A DNA stretch of 57,046 nucleotides from Cyanobium sp. NIES-981 (GTDB lineage Bacteria; Cyanobacteriota; Cyanobacteriia; PCC-6307; Cyanobiaceae), in the NCBI GenBank assembly GCA_945896675.1, contig CAMDEM010000014.1, positions 1-57,046 of the forward strand. The letters are read 5' to 3'. This document shows positions 51,751 through 57,046 of this stretch, piece by piece. The position numbers and the translations under genes are program-made. Positions within the stretch are counted from its first letter, which is position 1. Each line of letters opens with the position of its first letter. The notes under the pieces are model-generated. The model had not been told where the DNA came from and searched no databases. It saw nothing but the letters and a program-made list of their open reading frames with translations.

Positions 51751-52722
51751 ATGGCTGGCGCCCACCCAGGCTTGGAATCCCTGATCCCCCTGCGGGGCGG
51801 CGACCTTCTCTCCTCGGCAGATCTGAGCCGGGACCAGACCCTGGCGCTGCTCCAACTGGCAGTGGATCTGAAAAGCGGCCAGCGGCAGATTGACCTGGCC
51901 GGCAAGGTGCTGGGACTGATCTTCACCAAGGCCTCCACCCGCACCCGGGTGAGCTTCTCGGTGGCCATGGCCCGCCTCGGCGGCCAAACCCTGGATCTCA
52001 ATCCCCAGGTGACCCAGGTGGGCAGGGGGGAACCGGTGGCCGATACGGCCCGGGTGCTGAGCCGCTACGTGGATGCCCTCGCCATTCGCACCTTCGCCCA
52101 GGACGAACTGGCCGACTATGCCCACTGGGCCTCGATTCCGGTGGTGAATGCCCTCACCGACCTGGAGCACCCCTGCCAGGCCCTGGCCGACTACCTCACC
52201 CTGGCCGAAGCCTTCGGCGGCAACCCCCACAACCTGGCCGGGCTCACCCTGGCCTATGTGGGTGATGGCAACAACGTGGCCCACTCCCTGATGCTCACAG
52301 GCGCCCTGCTGGGGGTCAATGTGCGGGTGGGCTGCCCCGTGGGCTTTGAACCCAGCCGCGAGGTTTTGGCGCAATCCCAAGCCATTGCCGGCCAAAACGA
52401 CTGCCGTGTAGACCTGGTGCACGAGCCCCTGGCCGCAGCCCGCGGTGCCCATGCCCTCTACACCGATGTGTGGGCGTCGATGGGCCAGGAGGAGGAGCAG
52501 GCCGCCCGGGAACGGGCTTTTTCGGGCTGGTGCCTCGATGAGGCCCTGGTGGCCGAAGCCGACAGCCGGGCCATCGTGTTGCACTGCTTGCCGGCCCACC
52601 GCGGCGAGGAAATCAGCGCCGGCGCCATGGAAGGCCCCAGCAGCCGGATCTTTGACCAGGCCGAGAACCGCTTGCACGCCCAACAGGCCCTGCTGGCTGC
52701 CCTCCTCGGCGGCCTGGGCTAA
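51751..52722 (+). CDS. argF: Ornithine carbamoyltransferase ArgF
   Basis: Forms citrulline from ornithine and carbamoyl phosphate in arginine synthesis. It has the carbamoyl-phosphate loop 'KASTRTRVSFSVAMARLGG', 'LEHPCQALADYLTL', 'YVGDGNNVAHSLM' and the ornithine loop 'LHCLPAHRGEEI'. The 323 residues are normal. bioA ends 75 bp upstream; lexA follows 69 bp downstream. Confidence 0.97.
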   Translation: MAGAHPGLESLIPLRGGDLLSSADLSRDQTLALLQLAVDLKSGQRQIDLAGKVLGLIFTKASTRTRVSFSVAMARLGGQTLDLNPQVTQVGRGEPVADTARVLSRYVDALAIRTFAQDELADYAHWASIPVVNALTDLEHPCQALADYLTLAEAFGGNPHNLAGLTLAYVGDGNNVAHSLMLTGALLGVNVRVGCPVGFEPSREVLAQSQAIAGQNDCRVDLVHEPLAAARGAHALYTDVWASMGQEEEQAARERAFSGWCLDEALVAEADSRAIVLHCLPAHRGEEISAGAMEGPSSRIFDQAENRLHAQQALLAALLGGLG

Positions 52723-52791
52723 AAAAGGAGGGGGCAGGGGGTAGACAAGCGCTTCCGACTCTGTCAAAAAGGGAGGAGTGGTTCATCTGTA

Positions 52792-53427
52792 TTGCCGGTG
52801 GTCAGTTCCCAGCACCTCGCCGATTCCCAACCCCTGACCGGAGCCCAGCAGGAGCTCTACGACTGGCTGGCCGACTACATCGGCAGCCATCGGCACAGCC
52901 CGTCCATCCGTCAGATGATGGAAGCCATGGGGCTGCGTTCCCCGGCTCCCATCCAGAGCCGGCTCCGCCACCTGCAACAAAAGGGCTGGATCACCTGGCA
53001 GGAAGGCCAGGCCCGCACCCTCCAGCTCCTGGGCGGACTCACCAGCGGCATCCCCGTTCTGGGGGCCGTGGCGGCCGGCGGCCTCATCGACACCTATGAC
53101 GACGTACGGGAGCGGCTCGACCTGGCTCCAGTGCTGGACACCCGCGGGCTCTTTGCCCTCACTGTGAATGGCGACTCGATGGTGGATGCCCACATCGCCG
53201 ATGGGGACGTGGTGCTGATGGAGCCGGTGCAGGATCCCAGCCGCCTCAAGCCCGGCACCATCGTGAGCGCCCTGGTGCCAGGCAGCGGCACCACCCTCAA
53301 GCATTTCCACCGCAAGGGAGCCGAGGTGCACCTGGAAGCGGCCAACCCCGCCTACGACCCGATCGTCGTACCCGCCGAACAGGTCACCGTGCAGGGCAAG
53401 TTGGTGGCGGTCTGGCGCCAGGTTTAA
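52792..53427 (+). CDS. lexA: LexA-family repressor
   Basis: A 211-residue protein. The N-terminal winged helix ('LTGAQQELYDWLADYIGSHR', 'SPSIRQMMEAMGL') binds DNA. The S24 domain has the cleavage site 'VAAGGLID' (Ala-Gly), the catalytic Ser in 'NGDSMVDAHI' and the Lys in 'TTLKHFHRK', so RecA-stimulated self-cleavage appears possible. In some cyanobacteria LexA does not control a classic SOS regulon. The start is TTG 52792; a gggaggag stretch is 14-20 bp upstream, farther than ideal. No clear LexA box was found upstream. Confidence 0.93.
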   Translation: MPVVSSQHLADSQPLTGAQQELYDWLADYIGSHRHSPSIRQMMEAMGLRSPAPIQSRLRHLQQKGWITWQEGQARTLQLLGGLTSGIPVLGAVAAGGLIDTYDDVRERLDLAPVLDTRGLFALTVNGDSMVDAHIADGDVVLMEPVQDPSRLKPGTIVSALVPGSGTTLKHFHRKGAEVHLEAANPAYDPIVVPAEQVTVQGKLVAVWRQV

Positions 53428-53470
53428 GGAAGCCCGGGGCCGGGGCCCAGACCCTGGCGTTGTAGGCTAA

Positions 53471-53506
53471 TTCTGCGTCAGGCAAGGCCTCCGGGCCAAA
53501 GCAGAA
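53471..53506. other. Structured stem-loop upstream of tRNA-Ala
   Basis: TTCTGC (53471-53476) pairs with GCAGAA (53501-53506), enclosing an inner GGCC (53486-53489) / GGCC (53494-53497) stem. It lies in the 111-bp gap between lexA and the tRNA. It may be a lexA terminator-like or tRNA leader structure; there is no T-run. Confidence 0.5.
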
Positions 53507-53538
53507 CGACCAGCGTTCCGCTTGTCATGCGTACCTAT

Positions 53539-53611
53539 GGGGCCATAGCTCAGCTGGTAGAGCACCTGCATGGCATGCAGGGGGTCAGCGGTTCGAATCC
53601 GCTTGGCTCCA
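53539..53611 (+). tRNA. tRNA-Ala (anticodon GGC)
   Basis: A 73-nt cloverleaf: 7-bp acceptor stem (GGGGCCA with TGGCTCC, one G-U), a D arm with AGCTCAGCTGGTAGAGC, an anticodon stem CCTGC/GCAGG enclosing ATGGCAT with anticodon GGC at 53572-53574, and a T arm with GTTCGAATC. The discriminator base is A; no CCA is encoded. It reads GCC/GCU Ala codons. Confidence 0.97.
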
Positions 53612-53625
53612 TTGATCCATCATTC

Positions 53626-53646
53626 AGCCCCTCACGGGGCTTTTTT
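53626..53646 (+). terminator. Rho-independent terminator after tRNA-Ala
   Basis: agcccc / ggggct stem with a 4-base loop followed by six T residues, 14 bp downstream of the tRNA. Confidence 0.9.
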
Positions 53647-53717
53647 GCGCATGTGGCCTTGCCGAATCGGCAGCTGGATTGGGGCAACGGTTTGGGACCG
53701 CTCGCTACCCAGACCAC

Positions 53718-54848
53718 TCAGCGGCAATCCCGCTCGGCCAACACGGCCGCCTGGCCCTTGCCATCTTGGGCAATGGGTTGGCGATCAAAATTGTCGTTGG
53801 TCACATCAAAGCTGCGATCTCCGCAATGGAGCACCAGGGTGCGATTGGTGTAGGTGCCATAGGCCCGGCCCTTGCCCTGATCCAGGGCCGCCCCCAGACA
53901 TTGCTGACGGTCGCCCCAGATGCAGCTCGCGGCCCCCAAGACCACACCAAACACATTGCTGCCAATCTGGCCGCTGCGATCAATCTCAAAGCGACGCACG
54001 TCATAGGTGAGGGGCGCCCCCGCGATCGGGCGGCTGAAGCTTTCGCGGGTATCCACGGTCCATTCGCCCATGCGCTGGCCGGGCTTGAGTTGGGAAGCCA
54101 GCCCTTCGGTGAGGGCCGTAAAGCGATCTTTGGGATAGCCGTGGTGCTGGGCACTGATGCGTTCGTAATCGCCAATCTCAAACATCAAGTTGGCGGCGGC
54201 GGTGAAGTCGTCGAGGGCCAACGTTCCCTGGCTGAGCAACCAGCCCATCAGGATTCCGCTGCGCCAATCGGCCGCAAGCTCTTCCTGCTGGACCGTGAGG
54301 CTAAAGCCCGTGCGGTAGGGGCCCCGGCCCAAAGAGCGGTTGACATGGTGGCCCCACTCATGGGCAAGCACCGCCAACTCCATCGGCAACAACTCCTGGT
54401 CACTCTTGCCGCGGGCAGCCTTGGTACCGCGGCGCAGATCGAGGGCCATGGCGATCTGCAGGCTTTCAGGGCAATAGAAGGCCATCGGATGCACAATCCG
54501 ATTCACGCCACAACCCTGGGCCCGAGCACCAGCGAACAACAGCTGGGGATTTTCTAGGGATTTGCCCTGCTTCTGGGCCTCCTGCTGCCAGTAGCGGTAG
54601 AGGAACCCATGGGCAGCAAGCAGATAGCGCTGCCTTAGATCTGGGCCACCGCCTTGCTCGCGAATCTGCTGAAGTTCGGCGCCCGCAGGCACTTTGACTG
54701 CCGGCAGAGCGGACTCCGGGGCAGCAACCTGCGCTGGAACCAGCTTTGCTGGAGCTCGCTGTGCTGGAACGACCTTCGCGCGGGCCCCGCTGCCGACAAA
54801 CAGCAAGGGCAGCAGGAATGGCAGCAGCAAGGGCAGGAGGCGATTCAA
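53718..54848 (-). CDS. Secreted neutral zinc metallopeptidase (YpfJ-like)
   Basis: A 376-residue protein with a long hydrophobic signal peptide (about residues 3-22, 'LLPLLLPFLLPLLFVGSG') and a Val/Pro/Ala-rich linker to residue ~55. The zinc motif 'LAHEWGHHVN' (His163, Glu164, His167) is followed by 'QQEELAADWRSGIL', the usual third-ligand helix of the neutral zinc metallopeptidase/YpfJ family. The C-terminal ~110 residues contain paired cysteines ('AASCIWGDRQQCLG', 'LVLHCGDRSF', 'AERDCR'), suggesting disulfides in an extracytoplasmic domain. The TTG start overlaps the stop of the upstream ligand-gated channel gene (TTGA), so the two are translationally coupled. Confidence 0.88.
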   Translation of the reverse strand: MNRLLPLLLPFLLPLLFVGSGARAKVVPAQRAPAKLVPAQVAAPESALPAVKVPAGAELQQIREQGGGPDLRQRYLLAAHGFLYRYWQQEAQKQGKSLENPQLLFAGARAQGCGVNRIVHPMAFYCPESLQIAMALDLRRGTKAARGKSDQELLPMELAVLAHEWGHHVNRSLGRGPYRTGFSLTVQQEELAADWRSGILMGWLLSQGTLALDDFTAAANLMFEIGDYERISAQHHGYPKDRFTALTEGLASQLKPGQRMGEWTVDTRESFSRPIAGAPLTYDVRRFEIDRSGQIGSNVFGVVLGAASCIWGDRQQCLGAALDQGKGRAYGTYTNRTLVLHCGDRSFDVTNDNFDRQPIAQDGKGQAAVLAERDCR

Positions 54849-56029
54849 AGGTGCGCCTGGGAATAGAAGTAGATATTCACAAGTACGAACAACAGGGGCA
54901 GCACGATCTCACACCCCAGTTCCACACGATTGACAAGCACCTTTGTTTCGCCACCAAATCGATCAACCAAGGAAATCCCATAGGCGATAAATACTTCAGC
55001 AACCATAAAAAAGAAGAGAAAGAGTGTATAGGTGTCGCCAAGGGTGAAGTAGGGCACCCTTGGCACCGAGCTCGCAATGATCAACTGATAGGCAAGGGTT
55101 GTAAAGAGCAGACCGCTCACGAAGCCGATGCGATCACCTATTTCACTAATGGGCACAGCCAGAAAAAAGATGCTGGTGAAGCTCAAGATCCCCAAAGGCA
55201 CAAATATCTTATAAAGGTAATAATCACTCTTACGGGCTACATCAATTTCCAATTTTAGCATCGAAAAAATATCGTTGCCATGGTCGGGATCGTCGTAGGC
55301 TATGACCTTGCTACTAAACCCAACAACGCTCCAATCCGGTATCCCAAAAGCCTTGGAAACCGTGAGATTGCGACCATCATCGATCAGCCTCACGACCCTG
55401 GCATCCCAGGCAAAAGAAGCAATTTCACCCACCAGTCGTTGGCGGTCAAACGGAAAACGGTGTACATCGAAATTTGATTCGAGAGTGACCATAAATCTTC
55501 TCTGGATCTCCGCACGTCCATCATTAAAAATCGTGAGATTCAAGTCATCTCCGACCGTCTCACCAATTTCATTAATGAACGTGATTTGGGGGTTCCAAAT
55601 CCCCTTTAAGTAATCAATAGCCCCTTCATTAGCATACACCCGTTCCTCCACTCCTGCAATCAAATCCACTGCCAGCCTGGGGTCACACCAGGCCACATCT
55701 AAATAACCTTCGAGCTTAAACTGGTCGTCGGTGGATGAAATCAAGGGGATTTCATCCACATGCAATTTCACTTCCACATCCAGCGGCTCACCCCGCTTGA
55801 GGATCGGTGGGGAAAGCCGATCCTTGCTGAGGCGATCCAGGGGGAAGCAATTCAGCGCAGCATTAGCACTGGTATCTGGCTTGCTGCGATCCGCTGCCGC
55901 AGGCAGGTTCAGCTGGGGAGCCGCCTGGCCATTCCATGGGCCCAAACCCAGAATGCAAACCAAGCTGAGGCCAAGCAGAACACAAAAGAAGCGACGAAGA
56001 GACCTGCGCAAACCCTTGGATCCAGTCAT
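54845..56029 (-). CDS. Prokaryotic pentameric ligand-gated ion channel (Cys-loop receptor-type)
   Basis: A 394-residue protein. Signal peptide at residues ~12-36. The extracellular beta-sandwich (about 80-265) has 'EVKLHVDEIPLISSTDDQFK', 'WNPQITFINEIG' and the canonical loop 'VHRFPFDRQRL' (no Cys pair, as in bacterial GLIC/ELIC). Four membrane helices follow: M1 ~272-292, M2 ~299-320 ending 'SSVPRVPYFTLGDTY', M3 ~332-354, M4 ~370-390 at the C-terminus. The ligand is unknown; proton or small-amine gating is possible by analogy. GC is clearly lower than in the flanking genes, suggesting transfer. Confidence 0.9.
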   Translation of the reverse strand: MTGSKGLRRSLRRFFCVLLGLSLVCILGLGPWNGQAAPQLNLPAAADRSKPDTSANAALNCFPLDRLSKDRLSPPILKRGEPLDVEVKLHVDEIPLISSTDDQFKLEGYLDVAWCDPRLAVDLIAGVEERVYANEGAIDYLKGIWNPQITFINEIGETVGDDLNLTIFNDGRAEIQRRFMVTLESNFDVHRFPFDRQRLVGEIASFAWDARVVRLIDDGRNLTVSKAFGIPDWSVVGFSSKVIAYDDPDHGNDIFSMLKLEIDVARKSDYYLYKIFVPLGILSFTSIFFLAVPISEIGDRIGFVSGLLFTTLAYQLIIASSVPRVPYFTLGDTYTLFLFFFMVAEVFIAYGISLVDRFGGETKVLVNRVELGCEIVLPLLFVLVNIYFYSQAHL

Positions 56030-56085
56030 TCACTGCACTCTCCCAGCAGGCCCTTTCTCCCGCAAGCCCTCCAGCCTCCCTCCCC

Positions 56086-56427
56086 CTAGGGAATCAGGGC
56101 ATGGAGCTGGGCCAGGGGCCCTTGCCCCGTAAGCCATTCGGTGGCCACAGCGAGCACAAAACCCAACATGGCCAAACGGCCATTGAGGAGCTCGGCGGGG
56201 TGGTGAAATCCCCAGGCCCGCTCTTGGCCCACCACTTGCACGGCAGGCTCAATGGGCCTGGGGTCGAGCAAGTCAGGCTCATCCGAGCACCAGCCTTGGT
56301 CCTCCGATTCGGAAAAACCACGCCTGGCTAGGGAGGGAGGTCGCCCAGAGGACAATCGACGTCCCAATGACGCCCTATGTCCCGACGAGAGCTTGGAGAG
56401 AGAGGATTGGTCACGCTTAACAGTCAT
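56086..56427 (-). CDS. High-light-inducible (Hli/SCP) chlorophyll-binding protein
   Basis: About 113 residues from ATG 56427 (136 if ATG 56496 is used). The C-terminus carries the Hli signature 'ELLNGRLAMLGFVLAVATEW' in a single membrane helix, preceded by 'WGFHHPAE'. Hli proteins bind chlorophyll and carotenoid and protect photosystems under high light or nutrient stress. The N-terminal ~65 residues are a long polar Ser/Arg-rich extension ('RASLGRRLSSGRPPSLARRG'), unusual for an Hli of ~50-70 residues. It is 56 bp downstream of the channel-gene start region, on the same strand but upstream of it. Confidence 0.87.
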   Translation of the reverse strand: MTVKRDQSSLSKLSSGHRASLGRRLSSGRPPSLARRGFSESEDQGWCSDEPDLLDPRPIEPAVQVVGQERAWGFHHPAELLNGRLAMLGFVLAVATEWLTGQGPLAQLHALIP

Positions 56428-56496
56428 AGGGTTAATTGCGAAATTTATGGCAACGAGTAAGCCACCTTCACCCTGCCCCATGAACACCAGGGGCAA

Positions 56497-56696
56497 TCCT
56501 CAAGCAGCATCTTTTCAGCAAAGTCGATGCAAATAGCCAAAACCAAACACCCACAGCTCAAACAGCCAAAACCAGGGGATCTGCCTCAGTGCTGAAGCAA
56601 TCTGGCCCCTTCACGGAGTCGGCGTCAAAGGAGCACCATCAACCTGGCAAAGACAGCCAAGGGCCCAACCAACCTTGACCTTGTGAACCATGCCCC
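56497..56696. promoter_or_regulatory. AT-rich intergenic region between Hli and the last small gene
   Basis: A ~200-bp divergent gap that should hold both promoters. A short 'cagccaaaacca'-like phrase occurs more than once (about 56524-56574). No clear hairpin or RNA gene was recognised. Confidence 0.4.
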
Positions 56697-56972
56697 ATGG
56701 TTGATCGACGCCGTCGCTGCATCGCTGAACTCAGCCTGCGTGAGTATTCCCTTTACAGAGCAATCTGCAACGAACTGGAAGACCTCGAGCAGGCCATTTT
56801 GTATGCCGGGGTTGCCGGAACAGATTTTGAAGACCTTGCTTCTTCCATGCTGGATCGCCGCCTGCTGGTGGGCTGGCTTCGCGAGCTTGAATTTCCCCCG
56901 TCATCCGACTACGCCGACACTGGCCTGACGGCGGCCGTCGAGGAGCAAATCATTGCGGAGGCCCTCGATTGA
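56697..56972 (+). CDS. Small hypothetical protein, 91 residues
   Basis: Not recognised. An acidic, helical, soluble-looking protein: 'MVDRRRRCIAELSLREYSLY', then 'NELEDLEQAILYAGVAGTDF' and an acidic C-terminus 'AAVEEQIIAEALD'. ATG 56697. Normal codon use and a clear frame support a real gene. The last 74 bp of the window contain only the beginnings of possible open frames (TTG 56968, ATG 56990) that cannot be judged because they are cut by the edge. Confidence 0.7.
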   Translation: MVDRRRRCIAELSLREYSLYRAICNELEDLEQAILYAGVAGTDFEDLASSMLDRRLLVGWLRELEFPPSSDYADTGLTAAVEEQIIAEALD

Positions 56973-57046
56973 CGCCGCCCTATGGCGCCCCTGGCTGCCT
57001 GCTTGGCTTTGTGGACCTACCGCCAGGGCCTTTGTCATGCCTGGGG

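Noticed and set aside
53471-53506. SRP (4.5S) RNA gene
   Set aside because: There is a TCAGG and an AGCAG on the two sides, but the conserved GGAA tetraloop and the flanking long helix are missing.
56968-57046. A gene beginning at the right edge
   Set aside because: TTG 56968 and ATG 56990 open frames to the edge, but fewer than 30 codons are visible, so no call can be supported.

Overview
The window looks like chromosome of a high-GC picocyanobacterium of the Cyanobium / freshwater or coastal Synechococcus type. The signs are an ARC6/Ftn2-like division protein, a CpcS/CpeS-type phycobilin lyase, a high-light-inducible (Hli) protein, a ThiE with the cyanobacterial N-terminal extension, a cyanobacterial group-2 sigma factor, DUF1517/DUF3611/DUF3122/TIGR03792 proteins, and very compact GC-rich genes with 4-bp overlaps and many GTG/TTG starts. 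No phage, transposase, integrase or CRISPR array was seen.

Layout. (1) 1-7926, minus strand: the first 2,642 codons of a giant repeat-built surface or secreted protein whose C-terminus lies beyond the left edge. From its N-terminus it has a degenerate metallopeptidase-like region (QEIGH), two copies of a nearly identical ~283-bp block flanking a Gly-rich domain, VCBS repeats (one split by a ~200-residue inserted domain), ten RCC1-like repeats and a run of 363-bp VCBS repeats. (2) 7927-8224: a divergent intergenic region with three inverted repeats. (3) 8225-21238: housekeeping genes cobQ, a [2Fe-2S] ferredoxin-like protein, mnmA, nnrD/E, a sigma factor, pdhA, an ARC6-like gene, ffh-rpsP-phoH and a Bax-inhibitor-like membrane protein, closed by a strong terminator. 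(4) 21392-26754: a hypothetical gene, then a tightly packed run era - CpcS-like lyase - trmD - ispF - TIGR03792 - methyltransferase - larB. (5) 26757-37286: DUF1517, thiS-thiE, a 35-residue membrane peptide, ribF, DUF3611, surE, pheS, nadK coupled to a degenerate response regulator, DUF192, cbiET and an SDR. (6) 37312-43981: GH57 diverging from a small gene and a GH116 - DUF3122 - ribD - small membrane peptide - DUF427 run. (7) 44006-47359: a Nif11-like leader-type protein, an SRAP-domain protein, ftsH and a hypothetical protein. (8) 47342-50525: a probable sulfide/persulfide detoxification locus, with an ArsR-type repressor diverging across a palindrome from a persulfide dioxygenase-rhodanese fusion, a membrane rhodanese and a TauE/SafE exporter. 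(9) 50395-53646: bioA, argF, lexA and tRNA-Ala(GGC) with a terminator. (10) 53718-56972: a pentameric ligand-gated ion channel overlapping a secreted zinc metallopeptidase, then an Hli protein and a small hypothetical gene.

How the genes fit together. Most genes are core metabolism or translation: B12, thiamine, riboflavin/FAD, biotin, NADP and arginine synthesis, tRNA modification, SRP and FtsH proteolysis. The accessory content is concentrated in the giant protein, the persulfide locus, the ligand-gated channel/peptidase pair and several very small membrane proteins. Protein families were recognised by reading motifs; no database search was run, so family calls are recognition, and anything about function in this organism is inference.
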